Assembly: GCA_002415335.1 (NCBI GenBank)
Contig: DHXL01000221.1
Span: 1-12,499 of the forward strand
Origin: Oxalobacteraceae bacterium UBA5157
Lineage (GTDB): Bacteria; Pseudomonadota; Gammaproteobacteria; Burkholderiales; Burkholderiaceae_D
Direction: 5' to 3'
DNA length: 12,499 nt
The translations under genes and the position numbers were made by a program. Shown here piece after piece: positions 6,599 to 12,499 of this stretch (positions are counted from its first letter, which is position 1; every line of letters begins with the position of its first letter). The notes below the pieces were generated by a model. It saw only the letters and a program-made list of their open reading frames with translations, searched no databases and was not told the origin of the DNA.

Positions 6599-7000
6599 AT
6601 GAATTATTTGGAACGCGATACCTTAGGCATTTACCGCAAGGAAAAGAGTGGCGGCCCCGGGCCAGCACTGATGGGGGCGGACACGCTCATTGGCGACGAC
6701 GTCTACAATTTGCAGGACGAAAAGCTGGGAGATATCAAGGAAATCATGCTGGACATGAGCAGCGGAACAGTTGCCTACGCGGTGCTGTCTTTTGGCGGTT
6801 TACTCACGGTCGGTGAGAAGCTGTTTGCCGTTCCGTGGGACGCACTGAAGCTCGATACGGTGAACAAGCGGTTCCTATTGGATGTCGACAAGGACAACCT
6901 GAAAAATGCACCGGGTTTCGACAAGGACGACTGGCCCGACATGGCCGATCAAACGTGGATAAACGAGATCAACAGTTATTACGGTTCGACCCTTCATTAG
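6599..7000 (+). CDS. PRC-barrel domain protein
   Basis: A 133-aa soluble protein. The central part has the PRC-barrel pattern: LIGDDVYNLQDEKLGDIKE, a stretch of strands (GTVAYAVLSFGG), then KLFAVPWDALKLD. PRC-barrel proteins of this stand-alone type are common near stress genes. They are thought to bind RNA or protein partners, but the role of this one is not known. The C-terminal FDKDDWPDMADQTW segment is typical of proteobacterial members. The start is clear: AAAGGAGG lies seven bases before ATG 6599. It is the only plus-strand gene between the ligD and ku units. Confidence 0.85.
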   Translation: MNYLERDTLGIYRKEKSGGPGPALMGADTLIGDDVYNLQDEKLGDIKEIMLDMSSGTVAYAVLSFGGLLTVGEKLFAVPWDALKLDTVNKRFLLDVDKDNLKNAPGFDKDDWPDMADQTWINEINSYYGSTLH

Positions 7001-7011
7001 CATGCGGGTCT

Positions 7012-7034
7012 GGCGCCGGCAAAATACCGGCGCC
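7012..7034. terminator. GC-rich hairpin between convergent genes
   Basis: GGCGCCGG (7012-7019) pairs perfectly with CCGGCGCC (7027-7034) around the loop CAAAATA. It lies just after the PRC-barrel stop and before the end of the convergent lipoprotein gene, the right place for a two-way terminator. There is no T-run on either strand, so intrinsic termination is uncertain. Confidence 0.45.
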
Positions 7035-7076
7035 CACCACAGTGACCGCTTTCAGAACGCCGGAACGTGCCGTCGC

Positions 7077-7343
7077 CTACTTCGGCTGGTCGGCCGGATT
7101 CGCCGGCGATGGCGGTTCCGAGGCGCCCGGTGGCGTTGTCGTGTCGCCGCTCGTGCCGGATCCTGACGGCGAAGCAGGTGCTGGAGAAGCTGGCGGGGTC
7201 GGTGTCGGTGTTGCCGGCGCGGTTGCCGGGGGCGTCGTCGTTTCCGGTGGCGGCGTGGTCGTGTCCGATGGTGCCTTGCGCTCGCAGCTCGTTAGCAACA
7301 CGCACGCCGCTAGCGCCGGAATGAGTAACAGGGTTTTTATCAT
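7077..7343 (-). CDS. Small Pro/Thr/Ala-rich lipoprotein
   Basis: An 88-aa protein with a lipoprotein signal: MIKTLLLIPALAACVLLTSC, where LLTSC is the lipobox and Cys20 becomes the N-terminus. The rest is low complexity, mostly Pro, Thr, Ala, Ser and Gly (repeated TPP, PAP and SPA units), with no folded domain visible. It is probably an outer-membrane or periplasmic tether of unknown function. GAGG lies about seven bases before ATG 7343. The frame stays open upstream to 7601, but that part has no coding character. Low-complexity repeats make the lower half of the gene prone to length changes. Confidence 0.65.
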   Translation of the reverse strand: MIKTLLLIPALAACVLLTSCERKAPSDTTTPPPETTTPPATAPATPTPTPPASPAPASPSGSGTSGDTTTPPGASEPPSPANPADQPK

Positions 7344-7628
7344 AATGAGCCTCGGTAATTGTCGTTGAACAATTGAATCTGAAACAGGAAACGGCGCGGA
7401 CCAAGCTCCACGGCTGTGCTCAGCATAGGGTATCGCGACGACCACTTCCATAAGACGCATCCGAAACCCCTGTAGGATTTGATGAAGCGCGAGTAGCCAC
7501 GGCCCGTTGCCGGATTCGTATCGGGCCTCGCGCGGCGCGGTCGGAAGCCGCGCCAGCAGCGTCCGCCGGCGCATCACCGCCTCAGTGCAACCGTATGGCA
7601 CCCATCGTCGCTTCGCGGCCGCACTCGA
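7344..7628. other. Intergenic region between ku and the lipoprotein gene
   Basis: These 285 bp are downstream of ku and upstream of the lipoprotein on the same strand. An inverted repeat AATTGT-N6-ACAATT (7357-7374) lies in the probable leader or promoter of the lipoprotein and could be an operator. A hairpin GGCGCGG-N7-CCGCGCC (7534-7554) may mark the end of the ku transcript, but it has no T-run. No gene is seen here. Confidence 0.4.
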
Positions 7629-8600
7629 TCATTTGGAGGCTCTTCTTTCGCGCGACCCCGTGGTCCGGGTCAAGGATGCGCCTGATTTCGCGCTTGTGGT
7701 TTTGGACGACGACGAGGCGGCCGATCGCCGCGGCGCTTTTCCACCCTGCGTTCTGCTGCGGACAGGCGTCGCCGGTTCGCGCGCTGTTTCCGCGGCCAGT
7801 TTCCCCGTCTTGGCATGGATGCTTTGTCTTAGCAAGGCCATCAAGTCGACCACATTGTCGCGTCGCGCGGGCGCAGTGGCCGTGTCCGGCTCGGTGATCG
7901 TCTTGCTCTGATTCGCCTTGACCTTCTTCTGCACGAGCGTCAGCACATCCTCTTTGAACGTGTTGTGAAACTGCCCCGGATTCCACTTTTCGGTCATGCC
8001 GTCTACCAAGACCATTGCCATCTCGACTTCCTTGGCAGTCACACCGGCATGCTTGAGATCCGATTTTGGCAATTCGAATTCGGCCGGTCGAATCTGATCC
8101 GCGTAGCGCAAGGTGTCCAGTACGATGACATCGTACTGCGGCAGCAAAGCGGCCAGATACTGCTTGGTGCGCAAGACGAATTGTGCAATCGCAATGCGCC
8201 CGGACCGACGTAACGTTTCGCGCAGCAACCCGTAGACCTTGTCGCCGCCGCGGTCCGGCGTCACGTAATACGGGCGGGCATAGTAGGTAATCGGCATCTC
8301 GCGCGCATCGACGAATGCCTGGATATCGATGGTTTGCGTCGCCTTCACGTTGGCGCGCTTGATGTCTTCGTCCGTGAGTACAACAAATTGCTCGGATTCG
8401 TATTCGTAGGCCTTGGCGATGTTTTCCCAGTCGACTTCCTTTCCGGTCCTTTTGTTGACGCGCGTGTATCCGATCGGCCAAAAGTCACGCCGGTCAAGCA
8501 TGGTCAAATCGAGACCGTGGCTCGTTTCGGCGGCATACAGGCGCACCGGTATGTGTACCAGACCGAAGCTGATCGCGCCTTTCCAGAGAATTTTTTGCAT
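7629..8600 (-). CDS. ku: Ku protein, DNA end-binding factor of bacterial non-homologous end joining
   Basis: A 323-aa bacterial Ku that forms a homodimeric ring on double-strand ends and recruits LigD. The N-terminus MQKILWKGAISFGLVHIPV is the family signature, followed by the Ku core (about 1-255) with the segments VLTDEDI, YYVTPDRGGDKVYGLL, LVDGMTEKW and FHNTFKEDV. Beyond about 260 comes a long low-complexity tail rich in Ser, Thr, Lys and Arg; basic tails of this kind are known to help Ku bind and slide on DNA. ATG 8600 fits the family start; the nearest AGGAG lies some 17 bases upstream, so initiation may be weak. The frame is open to 8750 without coding character. It begins 85 bp after the GCS2 gene and could be the last gene of that transcript. 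Nothing suggests damage, unlike ligD in this window. Confidence 0.92.
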   Translation of the reverse strand: MQKILWKGAISFGLVHIPVRLYAAETSHGLDLTMLDRRDFWPIGYTRVNKRTGKEVDWENIAKAYEYESEQFVVLTDEDIKRANVKATQTIDIQAFVDAREMPITYYARPYYVTPDRGGDKVYGLLRETLRRSGRIAIAQFVLRTKQYLAALLPQYDVIVLDTLRYADQIRPAEFELPKSDLKHAGVTAKEVEMAMVLVDGMTEKWNPGQFHNTFKEDVLTLVQKKVKANQSKTITEPDTATAPARRDNVVDLMALLRQSIHAKTGKLAAETAREPATPVRSRTQGGKAPRRSAASSSSKTTSAKSGASLTRTTGSRERRASK

Positions 8601-8685
8601 GGATTTGATCGACCTGTCTCCTTGATCAGGATAGGCGCGTTCCCGCCCGCGGCCTGTAGGAGAACCACCTGACTTACTGTAGAAA

Positions 8686-9972
8686 TCAATGCGTCCCGCG
8701 CGACGCACCGTGTCGGCGCGATCTCGTGTCGTCGATGAATAATCGCCCATCGTTCAGGCACGCACATAAGTGTCGATAGACATCGCGCAAGTCATTTCGC
8801 GAAAAGTCTTTCCCGAGTGCACGCACGATACGGCGCGATAGCGTGCCGTGCTCAAGAATCACCTGAATGACGTGCTTCCATCCGCGTGGCGCCCGCACCG
8901 GACATTCACCCGCTTGTTCCAGCAACCGTCGCCACAGGTCCCCGGCTCTGCACGGACTAGTCGAAAGGCCGAGCGCCTGCAGATAATCGGCATCGGCGAC
9001 GATCGCATGTTCGCCTTCCTCGACACACCGGAGAAAAATGGCTTCCAGCTGCGCGGTCGCAACCGGCGCGGCCGCTGGGCCCGGCGCATGCGCGTCGGCG
9101 TAACAGCACTTGACCGCCTGCACGATGGCGGTCGCGAGCGCCAGGTCGGCCGGAACACATTCTTGCGTGTCGGTGATGCGGATCTCGATGGCACTGCGCT
9201 CGAAGCGCGCGATCGCGCCGCGCGAGTTGAGCCATTCGTGCTGCAATACATGGCCTGGATCGGCCTCGGCAATCTCACGGTACATCGGTGCCAACACGCG
9301 GTCCCGATAGGCGGATTCGCCGGCAACAGGATCGGGTATCAGGTGGCCAACGATGGATGGAAACCGGTCGGCATTGCTGCGGTACGCCTCCAGTCGAGCA
9401 TCGGCGAACCCGGTAAATCGCCCGTCGGCGATCGGCGAGCTGGCTGCCAATGCCGGAATGATTGGGAGAATCAGTCGGATCGCGGCATGCAGGCGCACAA
9501 ACTGGTCCTCGTCGGCGAACGGCAAATTGATATGCATGCTCTGCAAATTGGCCCAGCCATGCGTGCCGCAGTCGAAAATGCGCGCATAGGTATCGTAGAC
9601 GTCGGTATTGCCATGCGGCCAGCGGCGCGCATCGGTGCGCGGATCCATCCAAGGATGCATGGCAGTCGGCATCAGACACGCGCGATGCGCACCCAAGCTC
9701 TCGTTCAGCGCGTTTACCGCGGACTGACACGAGTGCTGCAAAGCGTCCAGATCCGCGCTGGGGCGGGGATTTTTGAGTTCAATGACATGCATGAAGAATT
9801 CGTTGGACCAAGCCAGGTCGCGGTACTGACGCTCGGTCGCAAATTGGCCGTCATCCGACTTGAGCAGCTGATCCGCGATCGGTACGCAATCAAGCGTCAG
9901 CGCATCGGCCAGCACATACTCAAGCTCGATGCCCACCGCAGAGAAGGCCGGATAGCGCTCAGGCGCGTTCAT
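8686..9972 (-). CDS. GCS2-family carboxylate-amine ligase (glutamate-cysteine ligase-like)
   Basis: A 428-aa ATP-dependent ligase of the glutamate-cysteine ligase type 2 family, which joins an amino group to an acidic side-chain or carboxyl group via an acyl phosphate. Family marks are GIELEYV (14-20, metal-binding Glu residues), IELKNPRPS (64-72), HGWANLQSMHINLPF (138-152), LAASSPIADGRFTG and the FERSAIEIRITDTQE segment. The substrate need not be glutamate plus cysteine; family members in ATP-grasp neighbourhoods are predicted to build other peptides. ATG 9972 has AAGGTGG six bases before it and overlaps the end of the ATP-grasp gene by 14 bp, implying coupled translation. It is the third gene of the peptidase/ATP-grasp/GCS2 operon. 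Confidence 0.85.
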   Translation of the reverse strand: MNAPERYPAFSAVGIELEYVLADALTLDCVPIADQLLKSDDGQFATERQYRDLAWSNEFFMHVIELKNPRPSADLDALQHSCQSAVNALNESLGAHRACLMPTAMHPWMDPRTDARRWPHGNTDVYDTYARIFDCGTHGWANLQSMHINLPFADEDQFVRLHAAIRLILPIIPALAASSPIADGRFTGFADARLEAYRSNADRFPSIVGHLIPDPVAGESAYRDRVLAPMYREIAEADPGHVLQHEWLNSRGAIARFERSAIEIRITDTQECVPADLALATAIVQAVKCCYADAHAPGPAAAPVATAQLEAIFLRCVEEGEHAIVADADYLQALGLSTSPCRAGDLWRRLLEQAGECPVRAPRGWKHVIQVILEHGTLSRRIVRALGKDFSRNDLRDVYRHLCACLNDGRLFIDDTRSRRHGASRGTH

Positions 9973-11188
9973 GCATGGCCACCTTGCCGGCCTCAATGCG
10001 CTTTCGAAACACCCCCATCACGTCACGATACAGCGCGTCCTTCAATATCCCGTCTTCACTGCCGGCGTCGATGTTCGGATTGTCATTGATTTCGATCACA
10101 TAGACCCGATTGCCGATCTGTTTCAGGTCGACCCCGTACAAGCCATCACCGATCAGATTCGCCGCCTGCAATGCGCTGCTGATGACCATGTCCGGGACTT
10201 CGCCAATGGAGCACGCCTCAGCCGCTCCCTCGCACGTCACGACATCCTTGCGGTACTTGATGATTTGCCAGTGTCCCGCCGCCATGTGGTATTTGCAGGC
10301 AAAAATGGCGCGCCGCTCAAGCACGCCGACCCGCCAGTCGAATTCGGTCGGCAGGTACTCTTGCGCGATAACAAGCGCCGAGTGATCCAGCAGGGCCGGT
10401 GCCTTCGCATACAGCTCTTCCTCGGTACGCACTTTGATGACGCCGACTGAGAACGCGCCATCGGGGCGCTTGAGCACGCACGGAAGTCCGAGCGCGGGGA
10501 CGATGTCGGCAAGATTGCCGGGATGAACCAGCATCGTGCGCGGCGCCGGAATCCCGTGCCGCGAAAATATTTCGGCCAAATAGACCTTGTTCGTGCAGCG
10601 CAGTATCGAGTCTGGATCGTCGATCACCACCATGCCCGCCAGCACCGCCTGGCGCGCCATGTCGTACGTGTAATGGTGAATATGCGTCGTATCGCGTATG
10701 AAAAGTCCGTCATAGTGGTGCAGCCGATGCACGTCTGCCTGGGTAATGATTTCCGCATCCATATCGATTGCATCAGCCGCGTCGATGAACTTCCGAATCG
10801 CGGTATTGCTCGAGGGGTATGGAGCCTGATCCGGTGTGATCAGAATCGCCAGCCGAGGTCGTTTCCCGGGCGATTCGCAGGCGTGGTTTCGATGCCCGTG
10901 TCCAGCACCGGCGGATCTGTCGAGCAGAATGCTTTGGACCGCCGGAGGCCGCATGTTTTCGATCGCATTGATATCCGGCACCGGACTATGCCCGCGCGCT
11001 TCTGCCAGCAATGAAACATAGTAGCCGCGGCTTTGGTAGGCGTATGAACTGGACAGATTGAATACCTTGAAGCCCCGACATCGTCGATACTCCGGATCGC
11101 TGAGGTAAGCATCCTCGGATACCACCAGCCCGCCGGTGATTTCGAAAGGCCGGTCGCAGAGGTCGCTGACGACGAACAAATTACTCAT
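9959..11188 (-). CDS. RimK-like ATP-grasp ligase with RLAN-type N-terminal domain
   Basis: A 409-aa amide-bond-forming ligase. Residues 1-80 resemble the RLAN domain (VFNLSSSYAYQSRGYYVSLL, 42-61), known mostly fused to RimK-like ATP-grasp modules. After a variable stretch (80-110) the ATP-grasp part begins: LFIRDTT, VVIDDPDSILRCTNKVYLAE (187-206), LPCVLKRPDGAFSVGVIKV (Lys240, ATP-binding region), VIAQEYLPTEFDWRVGVL, and the metal-binding GVDLKQ (Asp354) with VIEINDNPN (364-372). The catalytic parts look complete. At 409 aa it is shorter than the roughly 480-500 aa I recall for the family; the shortfall lies in the RLAN/linker region. ATG 11188 was chosen for the AGGTG six bases before it; ATG 11194 is possible. 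It overlaps the peptidase gene by 8 bp and GCS2 by 14 bp. Confidence 0.85.
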   Translation of the reverse strand: MSNLFVVSDLCDRPFEITGGLVVSEDAYLSDPEYRRCRGFKVFNLSSSYAYQSRGYYVSLLAEARGHSPVPDINAIENMRPPAVQSILLDRSAGAGHGHRNHACESPGKRPRLAILITPDQAPYPSSNTAIRKFIDAADAIDMDAEIITQADVHRLHHYDGLFIRDTTHIHHYTYDMARQAVLAGMVVIDDPDSILRCTNKVYLAEIFSRHGIPAPRTMLVHPGNLADIVPALGLPCVLKRPDGAFSVGVIKVRTEEELYAKAPALLDHSALVIAQEYLPTEFDWRVGVLERRAIFACKYHMAAGHWQIIKYRKDVVTCEGAAEACSIGEVPDMVISSALQAANLIGDGLYGVDLKQIGNRVYVIEINDNPNIDAGSEDGILKDALYRDVMGVFRKRIEAGKVAMHERA

Positions 11189-11933
11189 CACCATCACCTC
11201 GCTGCAGCGGCTCCGGCCGAATCACCAGAAGATTGGCGTCATGGGTCACGATGCCAAGCAATATTGCGCCAATCAGCCGATCGAAGCCGATCGAGTATTC
11301 ATGCGTGGAGTGTTCCTCCGCGCTTCCGTATGGATTTGCGCCATAGGGATCCATCACCAAGGCTTCATGCTTGCTGCGGTCATAACCGGCTATCACGACA
11401 AAATGGCCCGACGGATTCCCGCGTATATCGTCCGGCACGTCATCCGGGCCGTACTCGCGTGCAATTCGGTATAGGTAAGTGGAACTGACACCGGTGATGA
11501 TCGGTGTCTTGCGCCGCAGGATGCTTTGGATCAGGCTGGGCGTCAGATCGAACAGCCGCAAGCGGCCTCCACGCTCCAGGAACTCCAGGTAGCCGGTCGT
11601 CGCGTGCTGCAGACGATAATCCATCTTGATCGCTTGTTGCGCCCGCAAGCGTTCGGCAATATCGACGCCCGGTTTGACAAACCAGGTTGGGTCGAACACC
11701 ATTAAATTATAAGTATAGATCGTGGCGCGATAACCGCGCCGCAAAGCATCGCAGGCCAGAAAAACGGCCAATGTCCCGCCATGCTCCAGACGGCCCGTGC
11801 GGTCGATCACGGCCGCCAAAGTCTGATCGTCTCCCCAATATCTATACATCGAATGCAGACAGGTCGGTCCACAGGTGATTTCATCCGGTTGCGCCAGCAT
11901 GTTGATCGGCAGACGCATCGAAAGCGGTGTCAC
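11181..11933 (-). CDS. C39/papain-like cysteine peptidase
   Basis: A 250-aa cytoplasmic-looking protein with a C39-type catalytic set: oxyanion Gln15 and nucleophile Cys21 in QPDEITCGPTC, His177 in SGHFVVIAGYD and Asp195 in VMDPYG. There is no signal peptide or membrane segment, and no ABC-transporter part as in bacteriocin exporters, so it is a free peptidase or a transferase of the same fold. In this setting it may trim, activate or hydrolyse the product of the two ligases encoded after it. The start is GTG 11933, with GGAG eight bases before it; ATG 11918 lacks such a site. It is the first gene of the operon, and its stop overlaps the ATP-grasp start by 8 bp. Confidence 0.8.
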   Translation of the reverse strand: MTPLSMRLPINMLAQPDEITCGPTCLHSMYRYWGDDQTLAAVIDRTGRLEHGGTLAVFLACDALRRGYRATIYTYNLMVFDPTWFVKPGVDIAERLRAQQAIKMDYRLQHATTGYLEFLERGGRLRLFDLTPSLIQSILRRKTPIITGVSSTYLYRIAREYGPDDVPDDIRGNPSGHFVVIAGYDRSKHEALVMDPYGANPYGSAEEHSTHEYSIGFDRLIGAILLGIVTHDANLLVIRPEPLQRGDGDE

Positions 11934-12108
11934 AGATCAATCTCCTGCGTAAGAAACAAAAGTCCACCACACGAAGCAGAGTTTGCTCCGCATGTGTGTA
12001 CCAGACTAGGAGCTCTCCGCGCTGATAGCCATCGGACGCGGCGCCTAGTCGTTGTCGGAAACGTCCTACGTCGGCCAATAAATTCCCAGGGGCCTAAGTG
12101 CGTTGGTC
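11934..12108. other. Intergenic region: probable operon promoter and junction with a degraded gene
   Basis: It must hold the promoter of the peptidase/ligase operon (minus strand), but I found no convincing -35/-10 pair. An imperfect inverted repeat with 10-bp arms (GACTAGGAGC 12004-12013 and GCGCCTAGTC 12041-12050, one mismatch) surrounds a 27-base core. The right side borders the truncated dehydrogenase, so a rearrangement point is likely within about 12050-12108. Confidence 0.4.
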
Positions 12109-12499
12109 ACGAACAACACGTCACCACCGATCTCGAACACCTGGACGAGAAGCAACTCGAACGCACTTTCCGCACGAATATCTTTTCGATGTTCTATCTG
12201 GTCAAGGCGGCGCTGCCGCATCTGCACCCGGACGCGCGCATCATCAATACGAGCTCCATTACTGCCTACCGCGGCAGCCCCGGCTACTCGATTATTCCGC
12301 AACCAAAGGCGCGATCGTCGCCTTTACGCGCTCGTTATCGCAGCAATTAATGGACCGCCGGATCCTGGTGAACGCGGTCGCGCCGGGGCCGGTGTGGACG
12401 CCGCTGATTCCTGCGAGTTTTGACGCGGAATCGGTCAGTAAGTTCGGCGCCGACAGTCCGATGGGACGGCCTGGTCAGGCGAGCGAGATTGCGCCGTGC
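12109..12499 (+). pseudogene. Short-chain dehydrogenase fragment, 5'-truncated and frameshifted, running off the window
   Basis: Reading from about 12109 gives EQHVTTDLEHLDEKQLERTF, then NIFSMFYLVKAALPHL and IINTSSITAYRGSP, a clear classical SDR with its catalytic Ser region. At about 12282-12290 the frame is lost: the next SDR codons (DYSATKGAIVAFTRSLSQQL, with the catalytic Tyr and Lys) are in another frame starting at 12290. They continue as RILVNAVAPGPVWTPLIP and MGRPGQASEIAP to the edge. The spacing suggests loss of one base. The Rossmann-fold N-terminus, roughly the first 110-120 residues including the NAD(P)-binding glycine motif, is absent, and no homology is visible before 12109. The family is like the YghA/YdaD-type oxidoreductases. 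It is very likely non-functional. Confidence 0.8.

Noticed and set aside
7344..7601. Upstream extension of the lipoprotein frame
   Set aside because: The lipoprotein signal at 7343 with its own ribosome site sets the start; the upstream part shows no family features.
7582..8481. 299-codon minus-strand frame overlapping ku
   Set aside because: Out of frame with the well-conserved Ku protein; Arg/Cys/His-rich shadow translation.
8848..10089. 413-codon plus-strand open frame
   Set aside because: Antisense to the GCS2 ligase with its conserved motifs; Arg- and His-rich with no recognisable domain.

Overview
The window looks like chromosomal DNA of a GC-rich betaproteobacterium, most likely Burkholderiales and possibly Oxalobacteraceae. 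This is inferred from codon use, from the Ku/LigD, PRC-barrel and HdeD stress genes, and from the overall style of the proteins. It cannot be proved without a database search. No rRNA, tRNA, CRISPR array or insertion sequence was seen.

Layout. (1) 100-1386, minus: a membrane-anchored PAS-GGDEF diguanylate cyclase whose PAS domain closely resembles the haem PAS of FixL. (2) 1387-1633: a divergent control region with a perfect FNR-type box (TTGAT-N4-ATCAA), a 12-bp palindrome and a perfect 14-bp inverted repeat. (3) 1634-3309, plus: a translationally coupled pair, a two-haem cytochrome b and a Tat-exported molybdopterin oxidoreductase with a lipobox. (4) 3427-6387, minus: an HdeD-like membrane protein, the remains of ligD, and two small basic proteins. 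(5) 6599-7000, plus: a PRC-barrel protein, facing a small Pro/Thr-rich lipoprotein (7077-7343, minus). (6) 7629-8600, minus: an intact Ku gene. (7) 8686-11933, minus: a tight three-gene operon of a C39/papain-like peptidase, an ATP-grasp ligase with an RLAN-type N-terminus and a GCS2-family carboxylate-amine ligase. (8) 12109 to the right edge, plus: a truncated and frameshifted short-chain dehydrogenase.

The two most interesting items are the peptide-ligase/peptidase operon and the state of ligD. The operon corresponds to a neighbourhood predicted by comparative genomics to make an unknown peptide or amide product, with no product known to me. It lies directly upstream of ku on the same strand. 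The ligD locus has an intact phosphoesterase domain, then a TGA stop in the same frame, then a ligase domain that stops before motif IV and runs without a frame change into the second half of the polymerase domain. Ku is intact while its usual ligase partner is broken here, so end joining would need another ligase elsewhere or has been lost.

At the left end, an oxygen theme links the genes: an FNR-type box sits between a FixL-like diguanylate cyclase and a respiratory-type cytochrome b/molybdoenzyme pair. The cyclase appears to have Lys where FixL has its haem-binding His.
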